A stretch of DNA of 45,133 bases, from IMG/VR virus record IMGVR_UViG_3300048919_000333, positions 1 through 45,133 of that record. One strand, given 5' to 3'. Positions 23,262 to 31,138 of the stretch are shown here, piece after piece. Made by a program: the position numbers and the translations under genes. The notes under the pieces are model-generated. The model did not search any database, was not told where the DNA came from, and saw only the letters and a list, made by a program, of their open reading frames with translations. Every line of letters begins with the position of its first letter. The first letter of the stretch is position 1. Origin of the DNA: a virus.

Positions 23262-23633
23262 ATGCCCTCCGGGAACATTTCCACTCTGACCATCACCGTG
23301 GTGGCAAGCGCCGCCGTCTCGGCCGAACGCTTCGTCACGCAGTCCGGCGGCTATCCCACCGCCGGCGGCGTTGCCTTCGGCGTTACGCGCACCAGTGCGG
23401 CCCAGGCCGGTGATCTGCTGCCCGTCGATGTGCAGGGCACTTCCATCGTCGAGGCGGGCGCTGCCGTCACCCTGGACGCAGCACTGATGGTCGACGCGCA
23501 GGGCCGCGTCGTGCCATTGACCGTGGGCAGCAAGAGCCCCGTGGCCCGAGCGCTCGGCGCAGCTGCCGCAGCGGGCGAGCGCATTGAGGTGCTGCTGGTT
23601 CCGTCCGCCGGCCTGGTCAGCGCTGCCGCCTGA
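23262..23633 (+). CDS. Capsid cement/decoration protein (DUF2190-like)
   Basis: 123 aa, beta-rich, beginning NISTLTITVVASAAVSAERFVT and ending AAAAGERIEVLLVPSAG, the pattern of cement proteins with an N-terminal disordered strand and a C-terminal strand preceding an Ala tail. It would trimerise on the outer capsid and stabilise it after expansion (role of lambda gpD). AGGAG precedes the ATG. Placed between protease/scaffold and major capsid. Confidence 0.82.
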   Translation: MPSGNISTLTITVVASAAVSAERFVTQSGGYPTAGGVAFGVTRTSAAQAGDLLPVDVQGTSIVEAGAAVTLDAALMVDAQGRVVPLTVGSKSPVARALGAAAAAGERIEVLLVPSAGLVSAAA

Positions 23634-23669
23634 TCCATCCCATCCCTGAACCCCTCTCTGGAGAAACTC

Positions 23670-24608
23670 ATGCCGCAACCCAACCTTTCCGATCTCCGCG
23701 TCGTCGATCCCATCCTCACCGAGGTGGCGCGGGGCTACGGCTCGCCGAATGCCAAGATCGCCAGCATCCTGTTCCCCATCGTGCAGGTCGGCCAGCGCGC
23801 CGGCACTATCCTGGTTTTCGGCCCTGAGAGCTTTCGCCTGGTGAACACGGCCCGTGCGCCCGGTGCGAACACCAAGCGCATCCAGCTGGGCTATGCCAAG
23901 GGCAAGTACTCGCTGGTGGACCACCGCCTGGAAGGCCAAGTCCCCATCGAGAATGAAGAGGAAGCCCAGGCCGTTCCCGGCATCGACATGGGTGCCATGG
24001 CGGTCAACACGGTGCAGGACGTGATGGCGAATGAGCGCGAGAAGCTCGCCGCCGATCTGGCGCGCAACCCTGCCAACTACCCCACGGAAAACAAGACGGC
24101 CTTGTCCGGCTCCAGCAAGTGGACCGACCCCAACAGCAACCCGGCCGAGGATGTCAACGAGGCCAAGGAAGTGATCCGCAAGAAGATCGGCAAGAAGCCG
24201 AATGTCATGACCCTTGGCCCCCGGGTGTTGTCGGCGCTGCGCAACCACCCCAAGATCCTGGACCGCATCAGCGTGACGGTGGACCGTGTGCCGGCGACCA
24301 TCGAGCAGCTGCAGCGCCTGCTGGAGATCGATCGTATCGTCGAAGGCGAAGCCACCTACTACGAGGACAGCGAATTCAAGGACATGTGGGGCCTGGACGC
24401 CATCCTGGCCTACACCACGCCGGCTTCCATGCAACAGCGCGGATCTCCCAACTACGGCTACACCTACCAGCTCAAGGACCGCCCCCAGGTCGAAGAGCCG
24501 TACTTCGACAAGAACACGCAGACGTGGTACTACCCCGTCTCCGACGCCTATAGCCCCGAGCTGGTCGGTGCCACTGCGGGCTTCCTGTTCCAGGGCGCGG
24601 CAGCGTAA
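23670..24608 (+). CDS. Major capsid protein, gpE-like
   Basis: 312 aa with HK97-type features of this phage group: N-terminal VDPILTEVARGY, FPIVQVGQRAGTILVFG, a middle helical spine (AVNTVQDVMANEREKLAADLAR), MTLGPRVLSALRNHP and a C-terminal AYTTPASMQQRGSPNYGYTY. No N-terminal scaffold region, which agrees with a separate scaffold from the gene before. GGAG precedes the ATG. Confidence 0.9.
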   Translation: MPQPNLSDLRVVDPILTEVARGYGSPNAKIASILFPIVQVGQRAGTILVFGPESFRLVNTARAPGANTKRIQLGYAKGKYSLVDHRLEGQVPIENEEEAQAVPGIDMGAMAVNTVQDVMANEREKLAADLARNPANYPTENKTALSGSSKWTDPNSNPAEDVNEAKEVIRKKIGKKPNVMTLGPRVLSALRNHPKILDRISVTVDRVPATIEQLQRLLEIDRIVEGEATYYEDSEFKDMWGLDAILAYTTPASMQQRGSPNYGYTYQLKDRPQVEEPYFDKNTQTWYYPVSDAYSPELVGATAGFLFQGAAA

Positions 24609-24613
24609 CGGCC

Positions 24614-24913
24614 ATGCCGAAGTACACCGTACTGTCGCCCGTCAAGCATGACGGGAAGCGCCACAGCGTGGGCAGCCCCATCACGCTCAAGGCCGATGAG
24701 GGCGCGGCCCTGGTCGCGCTGGGCGTGCTGGAGGACCCAGCGATCGACGCAGCCCGTGCTGCAGCCGAGAAGGCCGAAGCCGCGCGCCTGGTGGCCGAGA
24801 AGGCTGCTGCGGAGCAGGCCGAAGCCGAGCGCCAGGCTGCCGAGAAGGCTGCTGCGGAGAAGGCCGAAGCCGAACGCCTCGCTGAGGACAAGGCCAAGGG
24901 CGGGAAGGCCTGA
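24614..24913 (+). CDS. Head-associated protein with coiled-coil tail (gpFI position)
   Basis: 99 aa. The N-terminal 40 residues (KYTVLSPVKHDGKRHSVG, then ITLKADEGAALVALGVLE) are a small beta-rich domain common after phage capsid genes (DUF7210-type). From about 45 the sequence is an Ala/Glu/Lys heptad repeat (AAEKAEAARLVAEKAAAEQ and similar), a single long helix or coiled coil. Function uncertain; lambda FI in this position helps packaging. Confidence 0.65.
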   Translation: MPKYTVLSPVKHDGKRHSVGSPITLKADEGAALVALGVLEDPAIDAARAAAEKAEAARLVAEKAAAEQAEAERQAAEKAAAEKAEAERLAEDKAKGGKA

Positions 24914-24915
24914 CC

Positions 24916-25251
24916 ATGCTGGACCTCGACCGCGACCTGCGCGAGGTGTTCTACGGCGACGACTTCGCCCTGACGTTCTCCATCGAGCGACAGGGCGCAG
25001 TCGTGGGCTCGGCCGCAGGGATTCTCGGCGTCATAGACGACGAGGCCCTGGATGGCCGGGTCTTCGCCGCAGAAAGGACGCTGCGGCTGCCCTCGATGCA
25101 CGAACTGCTCGAGCGCGATGTGCTGATCATGCTGGCCGATGAGCCCACCATCGGCGTGCGGGTCGGCGACCGTTTTCGCGTACTGGCCGAGCCGAAGCGC
25201 GTCAACGATGGATCTGAGATGGAGGCGCTGCTGGGCAGCGTGGAGCCATGA
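24916..25251 (+). CDS. Head-tail joining protein (gpFII-like)
   Basis: 111 aa, beginning LDLDRDLREVFYGDDFALTF, a beta-barrel signature of FII-type stoppers at the lower end of the connector; ends in a strand region RVGDRFRVLAEPK. Preceded by GGAAGG and overlapping the next gene by 4 nt. Order gpW-portal-capsid-FII-U supports the call. Confidence 0.72.
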   Translation: MLDLDRDLREVFYGDDFALTFSIERQGAVVGSAAGILGVIDDEALDGRVFAAERTLRLPSMHELLERDVLIMLADEPTIGVRVGDRFRVLAEPKRVNDGSEMEALLGSVEP

Positions 25252-25709
25252 GCCAGCCCCATCCTGACGTGCTGCGCTATGGCGCGCCTTTCGTGATCGG
25301 ACGCACCGTCTACCAGGCGCTGCAGGCCGCCCCAGGTCTGCAGGATGCTGTGTTGCGCGACAACCCCTTGGCCGCTGCCGACCTGAAGACAGGCGGGCGG
25401 GTGCTGTTCGTGGAGGACCAGGCGGACAAGCCCAGGGGCGATCAGCCCGGCCAGCGTCCCCGACGCTCCTACGGATTCTCCCTCGGTGTCATCAGCCGGG
25501 TGGAAGCCGCACGCGAGCAGGCCCATGCCGACTACCGCGTCGCCAAGCGTGCCGTGCTCGAGTGCATGCCGCTGCTCACGCAGATGGGCATCGAAATCGA
25601 GGGCGGCGGCATGGCCGAGGGCGAGGTGCGCTACCAGCTCGAAAACATCGACGTGGGCGGCGCCCTGGTGCTGGGCCTGTTCACGCTCGCCTACCGCGAT
25701 CCGACATAG
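25248..25709 (+). CDS. Tail terminator / minor tail protein U-like
   Basis: 153 aa; mixed alpha/beta with YGFSLGVISRVEAAREQAHA and a C-terminal VRYQLENIDVGGALVLGLFTLAY, a pattern of tail terminators that cap the tube and bind the head connector. It lies between FII-like and tail tube genes. Followed by an intrinsic terminator. Confidence 0.65.
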   Translation: MSQPHPDVLRYGAPFVIGRTVYQALQAAPGLQDAVLRDNPLAAADLKTGGRVLFVEDQADKPRGDQPGQRPRRSYGFSLGVISRVEAAREQAHADYRVAKRAVLECMPLLTQMGIEIEGGGMAEGEVRYQLENIDVGGALVLGLFTLAYRDPT

Positions 25710-25732
25710 GCGTCGGATCGATTCAGCAGATT

Positions 25733-25760
25733 GCCCGCTTCGCGCGGGTTTTGTTTTTTT
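25733..25760 (+). terminator. Intrinsic terminator directly before the tail tube gene
   Basis: CCCGC (25734-25738), loop TTCGC, GCGGG (25744-25748) and TTTTGTTTTTTT. The ribosome binding site GGAAGGA of the next gene starts right at the end of the T run. Confidence 0.82.
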
Positions 25761-25774
25761 GGAAGGAAATCACC

Positions 25775-26551
25775 ATGTCCACTACAGCACGTGCCATCCT
25801 GGCCGGCGGCCTTGTCTCGCTGAACCCCTGGAACACGGCCACTCTGGCCTATGACGGTTTCGGGCCTCCACTGGATGCCGACAAGTTCGAGATCAAGCCC
25901 AATTTCGAGGAGAAGGTCTCGGAATCCCGGTCGCACCTCGACTATGGCCAGGCCCGGGCCTCGGTGGTGCTGCCCAAGCCCACCGAGATCACCATCGAGC
26001 TGTCGGCCGCCAGCACCACCGCAATGGCGATGCAGTTCCAGGGCCTGGTCGCGAAGCTCACCCAGGGCGCCGGCACGATCACCGCGCAGGAAATGACGAT
26101 CAACGCCGTGGGCGTCTGGTTGCCGGTGGGCAAGCGCAACCTGGTGGAGCAGGGCTTCTCTCTCTCCCCCGATGGTGCAGGCGATCCCTCTGTCCTTGGT
26201 ACCCACTACGAGGTCAACTGGCTGCGCGGGGAGATCCGTGTTCTTGCGGTCGACGGCGCGCCGGCCAAGAACGATGTGGTGAAGCTGTCCGCGACGTACC
26301 AGGCTGTCGACGGCAAGAAGATCCTGGGCGGGCGTGTCACCCAGGTGCGTTGCCAGGCGCGCTTCGATGGAAAGAACATGGTCGACGGGTCGCCTATCGA
26401 AGTCGATGTCCACGAATGCGTGCTGGGCGCTAACAACGGTTTCGACTTCCTGGGCTCGGACTACTCGGCCATCACGCTGACCGGAAAGATCGTCACGCCG
26501 CCCGGAAAGACCGAGGGCTACGAGGTCCGTCTCCCGACCGCAGGCGACTGA
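25775..26551 (+). CDS. Major tail (tube) protein
   Basis: 258 aa; starts MSTTARAILAGG after GGAAGGA. The beta-sandwich pattern of siphovirus tube proteins: KFEIKPNFEEKVSESRS, EITIELSAASTTAMAMQFQG, and the C-terminal VTQVRCQARFDGKNMVDG with a strand pair near the end (DYSAITLTGKIVTP). Its position before the tape measure gene and the separate strong ribosome site suit the most abundant tail protein. Confidence 0.82.
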   Translation: MSTTARAILAGGLVSLNPWNTATLAYDGFGPPLDADKFEIKPNFEEKVSESRSHLDYGQARASVVLPKPTEITIELSAASTTAMAMQFQGLVAKLTQGAGTITAQEMTINAVGVWLPVGKRNLVEQGFSLSPDGAGDPSVLGTHYEVNWLRGEIRVLAVDGAPAKNDVVKLSATYQAVDGKKILGGRVTQVRCQARFDGKNMVDGSPIEVDVHECVLGANNGFDFLGSDYSAITLTGKIVTPPGKTEGYEVRLPTAGD

Positions 26552-26734
26552 TCAGCGGCGCGGTGCAGACGTCTGTACCGCGCCCATCAGCAGCAGCACC
26601 GGCCATCCCACCACCACGGTGGCGATGGCCCCGGCGCCAATCGCCATCAGGCGCTCGGAATCCAGCCACAGGCCGAGCAGGGCCAGCGGCAATCCCGCGC
26701 ACACCAATGCGATGCACCAGATCAATCCCTTCAT
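26552..26734 (-). CDS. Small two-TM membrane protein on the opposite strand inside the tail operon
   Basis: 60 aa: MKGLIWCIALVCAGLPLALLG, a short polar loop, then a second helix (LMAIGAGAIATVVVGWPVLLLMG) and a short basic tail. AGAGG stands 7 nt before the ATG. It occupies the gap where lambda-type phages have their tail assembly chaperones G/GT and is oriented against the late genes, so it would have its own promoter within the tape measure gene start. The CAGACGTCTG palindrome lies in its last codons. Function unknown; possible lysogen-expressed membrane peptide. Confidence 0.55.
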   Translation of the reverse strand: MKGLIWCIALVCAGLPLALLGLWLDSERLMAIGAGAIATVVVGWPVLLLMGAVQTSAPRR

Positions 26735-26757
26735 CACCTGACCTCTGAGCGCCCAAC

Positions 26758-29700
26758 ATGGCAGACCCAAAGATCAAATACGACATCGAAGCCGCCGTCA
26801 AGGGCGAGGCCGATGCCGAGCAACTGGCGAAGACGCTGCGGGATGTTGGGGATGTGCTCGAGGGCGATCTGCAGAAAAGCGCCCAGGACGCAGCCCAGGC
26901 CCTCGAGGCGCTGGGCGCCAAGCAGCGGGCGCTGGGCGAATTCGGGGCATTGAAGCTGCAGACGCAGTCTCTATCGCAGGAGTTCGAGAAGGCCGTCTCC
27001 ACCGTCGATCGCCTGGGCAACGAGCTGCAGGAAGCGGGCGGCAAAACGCAGACACTCGCCACCGCCGAGAAGACAGCGACGACTGCCACCCAGCAGGCCC
27101 AGGCCGAACTGCAGCGCAAGAAAGACGCGCTCAAGGCCGTGCGCGATGAGACCACGGGCACGGCCAGGCGCACGGACGACTACCGCAATACTGTCGCGGG
27201 CCTGAAGGACGGCATCAAGGCTGCGACCGCCGAGCTGAAGTCTCAGCAGGCCGGCCAGCGCGAAGCGGTCCAGGCGGCGACTACGGCGCAGAACGCCGAG
27301 GCTGCCCTGCGCAAGGAATATGACCTGGCCATCGGCAGCGCCGCGAAGCTGTCGAGCGAGCTGCGCGTCAAGAACGGCACACTGGCCGCCGTTCGGGACC
27401 AGATGCAGGCCGTGGGCCTGAGCACCACGAACCTGACGGCTCAGGAGCGCAACCTGCAGGGCGCTGTCCAGCAAGTCCGGGAGGCCGTGGCGGCCATGGC
27501 GCCGGCCTACCAGCAGGCCGCTGCAGCATCCTCGCAGTCCACCCAGGTGCAGGCAGCGAACCAGCGCACGCTGCGTGAGGGCATGTCATCGATCAGCGCC
27601 CAGCTGCAGCGCATCCAGCAGATCGCCACGCTGGCGATTGGCGGTGGCTACTTCGGTGGTCTGATCAAGGACGTAGGCGCGACAGCCGACGAATTCAAGA
27701 ACCTCGAGGCCCGTGTCAAGCTCGCCACGGGTGAAGGCCCACTGTTCGAGAAGTCCTTCGGCGGCGTGCAGCGCGTCGCCCTGGCGACCAACAGCTCGCT
27801 GGAGGAAACCGGCAACCTGTTCGCGCGCCTGACCAAAGCCTCGCAGGAGGGCGGCATGGCTGCAGCCGCCGCGCAGGAGCGGGCGCTGCGGCTGACCACC
27901 ACCATCAACCAGGCCACGCAACTGTCGGGCGGCGCGGCCGAGTCCGCCAGGGCCGCGCTGACGCAGCTGATCCAGGGCCTGCAGTCGGGTGTCCTGCGCG
28001 GCGAAGAATTCAACAGCGTGATGGAGCAGGCTCCGCGCCTGGCCGAGGCGCTGTCCAAGGGCCTGAACGTCACCACTGGCGAGCTGCGGGAGATGGCCGG
28101 GCAGGGCGCCCTGACGGCGGAAACCGTCATGAAGGCCCTGGAGGGCCAGGCCGATGTGGTGGCGCGCGAATACGGCAAGTTGCCGCCCACGGTGGGCCGT
28201 GCCCTGCAGAATCTCTCCACGCAGTGGACGCTGTATGTCGGAGCAGCGGACAAGGGTCTGATCAGCAGCACGAACGCTGCCAAGGTCATCGACGCCCTGG
28301 CCGGCAATCTCGACATCCTGGTCAACACGCTGACGATGGCGGGCAAGGTCTGGGGCGCGATGCAGATCGCCAAGATTGCCGAATGGTTTGCGGGCTGGGC
28401 TGCCAAGACCATCACTGCCACCCAGGTGGTCGAAGCCAACAGCGTGGCCACGACCGCCAACACGGCCGCGCACCGTGCCAATGCCATCGCTGTCAACGCC
28501 AGCGCGGCGGCACAGGCGGCCAACGCCGCCGCCTCGGCCACCAGTACCGCCGCCCAGACAGCGAATGCCAAGTCCTGGGGCGAACTGGGCAACGCCCTCA
28601 AGGGCGTGAGTGCCACCCAGGGAGATTTGCAGCGTCAGACCGCGCAGGCCACGGCTGCCCTCGACGCATCGGCCGCAGCCAAGGGCCGTTTCGCTGCCGC
28701 TGCTGCCTCGGCCAACACCAGTGTGGGCATCTTGGGTCGAGGTGTGGGCGCGCTCACCGGCCTGCTGGGCGGCCCGCTGGGCTTGGGCGTCGCGCTGACG
28801 TTCCTGGCGCCGGAGATTCAGCGCCTGGGCGTGTGGCTGGGCGAGACCGCTGCAAAGGCCATGGGCTACGGCAAGTCCCTGGAAGAGGCCGAGCGTCAGA
28901 CTCGCCTGTCCGAGGAAGCGGCCAAGCAGCATGCCGAGGCGCTGCGGCGCCAGGCTGCAGCATTGGAGGAGGTGCGCAGCCGCAGCTTTGACCTGAGCAA
29001 GCAGTCGACCGAGCTGATCGGCAAGTTCGACAAGCTGCGCAAAGATGGGGATACGGCGGCCGAGGCCATCGCGAAGATCGGCAAGGACTTAGACCTTGGC
29101 TCGGCCCCGGGCATTCGCAACGCGTCGGCCGTGCTGGACAAGCTGGTGGCCGATGGAAAGCTCAGCGCGGGCGAATTCCAGGCCGCCTGGGCCAAGGCCC
29201 TTGAGGGCCAGGATCTGCGCAAGTTCGAGGTCTTGGCGCGCCAGGCATTTGCCAGTGCCGGATATGAGGCCAAGAAGCTGGGCAAGCAGCTCGAGGAGGC
29301 GATCAAGTCCGGCGCGTCGGAAGAGGTAGTCAACGGTCTGCGCCAACGCCTGGAGGGCGCCATGGCAGCGGCCACGCGTGAGGGTGAGCGCGTCGCCCAG
29401 ATGATGGACAACGTGCTGCGCGCAGCCGTGCAGCGAACCGGCGTCGAGTTCTCCAGCCTGCAGGGCAAGATCGGCGCCGCATCTGCCAGCGCACTCAATG
29501 ATCTCGACGTCGTGATCGGGGGGCTGGACCGCCTCAAGCAGCAGGGCATTGATGCGGGTCGCGTGCTTGAGGCCAGCCTGGTCAAAGCCATCAACACTGC
29601 CGACAGCCAGAAGGCGATTGATGAAGTTCGCGTGCGCGTTGAACAGCTGCGCAAGACGCTGGGCGACAAAGTGGTCGATGGCCTGCTCGACCAGGCCAAA

Positions 29701-30714
29701 ACCAAGGCCCTTGAACTGTCGGATGCGCTTGATAAAGCCAAGCCGGGGATCAACAGCCTGCGCGAAGCCATGGCTCAGCTGGGTGTTACATCGGATGCGA
29801 CTTTCAAGGACGTCGCTGCCAAGTCGCGCAGCGCGTTTGAGGTGATGCTGACCTCTGGAAAAGCCAGTGCGCGGGAACTGAGCGATGGCTTCAAGAAGGC
29901 CGCTGAAGACGCCATCGCGGCAAACAAGGGGATTGCCCCCGAATGGGTCAAGTCAATGGCCGCGGTGCGTGGCTACAAGGTCGAAGTGGATGCGGCAGGC
30001 AAGGCCACCTTGGTCTCGACCGCCGATGCAAAGAAAGGCGTGGACGGCCTGGGGTTGGCGGCCAAGGGTGCCGCCGGTGAATTCACCACGCTGGGCCGAA
30101 CGGCCGCCGATGTGCTGCGCAGCATGGGTATTGAGGCCGACAAGGTATCCGAGAAGGTCCAGCAACTGGTCAAGCAAGGTCAGATGCTATCTGCGGCCTT
30201 CCAGCAGCGACAGGACAACTGGAACTCCGATCTCGACAAATCCAAGTTCATGAATCGGGGCGCCACGTCCCAGCAGGATCTTGTGCCCACGTTCAACAGC
30301 ACCGCAGAGGCCGAAGCCTGGCGAAATAAGTGGGAAGAGCAGTACGCCCGAGACAACCCCTTCACGACGAAGAGTTCTGGCGCACTCGGCAACTACATGT
30401 TCGACCTGACCATGTTCGAGTACCAGCGTGAGCTGGACGCCCTGTCGATCCGCGAATCCATGGAGGCCGCGAAGAAAAAAGCCGAGGCTGGCAGCGGTAA
30501 CGGAGGCGGCACGGGCGGCGGCACGGGGGGCGGTACCGGCGGTGGTGAAGGTGGCTCGGGTGGCGGTCGTGTCGATCGCATCGTCAATGTCTACATCGGC
30601 AACAGCATGGCCTATCCCGTGCCGACAACTGCCACTGGCCAGCAGTCCATAGAAGCCCTTGCGCGGGAAGTCGTGCGTGTGCTTGAGCAGCAGAAGATCC
30701 AGCTGGGAGCCTGA
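26758..30714 (+). CDS. Tail tape measure protein
   Basis: 1318 aa, mainly helical. Residues 1-290 are coiled coil. A tape-measure N-terminal-type domain follows: FKNLEARVKLATGEGPLFEK, TNSSLEETGNLFARLTKAS, LTQLIQGLQSGVLRGEEFNS, QGALTAETVMKAL. An Ala-rich helix region (about 560-640) and a hydrophobic stretch (LLGGPLGLGVALTFLAP) come next. Near the C-terminus a Gly-rich linker (about 1247-1270) precedes a small final domain. The rule of about 0.15 nm per residue would give a tail near 200 nm. No good ribosome site in front. Confidence 0.93.
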   Translation: MADPKIKYDIEAAVKGEADAEQLAKTLRDVGDVLEGDLQKSAQDAAQALEALGAKQRALGEFGALKLQTQSLSQEFEKAVSTVDRLGNELQEAGGKTQTLATAEKTATTATQQAQAELQRKKDALKAVRDETTGTARRTDDYRNTVAGLKDGIKAATAELKSQQAGQREAVQAATTAQNAEAALRKEYDLAIGSAAKLSSELRVKNGTLAAVRDQMQAVGLSTTNLTAQERNLQGAVQQVREAVAAMAPAYQQAAAASSQSTQVQAANQRTLREGMSSISAQLQRIQQIATLAIGGGYFGGLIKDVGATADEFKNLEARVKLATGEGPLFEKSFGGVQRVALATNSSLEETGNLFARLTKASQEGGMAAAAAQERALRLTTTINQATQLSGGAAESARAALTQLIQGLQSGVLRGEEFNSVMEQAPRLAEALSKGLNVTTGELREMAGQGALTAETVMKALEGQADVVAREYGKLPPTVGRALQNLSTQWTLYVGAADKGLISSTNAAKVIDALAGNLDILVNTLTMAGKVWGAMQIAKIAEWFAGWAAKTITATQVVEANSVATTANTAAHRANAIAVNASAAAQAANAAASATSTAAQTANAKSWGELGNALKGVSATQGDLQRQTAQATAALDASAAAKGRFAAAAASANTSVGILGRGVGALTGLLGGPLGLGVALTFLAPEIQRLGVWLGETAAKAMGYGKSLEEAERQTRLSEEAAKQHAEALRRQAAALEEVRSRSFDLSKQSTELIGKFDKLRKDGDTAAEAIAKIGKDLDLGSAPGIRNASAVLDKLVADGKLSAGEFQAAWAKALEGQDLRKFEVLARQAFASAGYEAKKLGKQLEEAIKSGASEEVVNGLRQRLEGAMAAATREGERVAQMMDNVLRAAVQRTGVEFSSLQGKIGAASASALNDLDVVIGGLDRLKQQGIDAGRVLEASLVKAINTADSQKAIDEVRVRVEQLRKTLGDKVVDGLLDQAKTKALELSDALDKAKPGINSLREAMAQLGVTSDATFKDVAAKSRSAFEVMLTSGKASARELSDGFKKAAEDAIAANKGIAPEWVKSMAAVRGYKVEVDAAGKATLVSTADAKKGVDGLGLAAKGAAGEFTTLGRTAADVLRSMGIEADKVSEKVQQLVKQGQMLSAAFQQRQDNWNSDLDKSKFMNRGATSQQDLVPTFNSTAEAEAWRNKWEEQYARDNPFTTKSSGALGNYMFDLTMFEYQRELDALSIRESMEAAKKKAEAGSGNGGGTGGGTGGGTGGGEGGSGGGRVDRIVNVYIGNSMAYPVPTTATGQQSIEALAREVVRVLEQQKIQLGA

Positions 30715-30718
30715 ACAC

Positions 30719-31138
30719 ATGTCCATCACCCTCACATACGGCCTCGACGTGATCGAGTTGCCCAAAGACCTGATTTGGGTCGATGAGCTGACGTGGTCGG
30801 CCGTGGCTCAGAAGAGCGAGCGAGGCATTTTCGGCACGCTGATCATCGACGCCATGGCGCGCAACGGCGGCCGGCCCATCACGCTGCAGGGCGATGGCAA
30901 CAGCGCCTGGATCTCGCGGGCAACTCTTCGGGCTCTGCGCGCATGGGCTGCAGTGCCAGGTCTGCGCATGACCCTACGGCTGCTCGGCGAAGACTACGTT
31001 GTCGTGTTCGACCACGGCGATGCGGAGACCACGCGTGCCCTGGCGATGCAGTCGGTCATCGAGTACAGCGACCCCGAGGACGGGGACTACTCCTGCAGCC
31101 TGGTGCTGCGTTTCCTTGAAGCGAATGAAATCCTATGA
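30719..31138 (+). CDS. Distal tail-region protein
   Basis: 139 aa; ITLTYGLDVIELPKDLIWVDEL and later GEDYVVVFDHGD and DYSCSLVLRFLEANE. Beta-rich; follows the tape measure gene where siphoviruses encode the distal tail or minor tail proteins (M/L position). Family name not certain. GGGAG precedes the ATG at about 10 nt, and the stop overlaps the next ATG. Confidence 0.6.
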   Translation: MSITLTYGLDVIELPKDLIWVDELTWSAVAQKSERGIFGTLIIDAMARNGGRPITLQGDGNSAWISRATLRALRAWAAVPGLRMTLRLLGEDYVVVFDHGDAETTRALAMQSVIEYSDPEDGDYSCSLVLRFLEANEIL

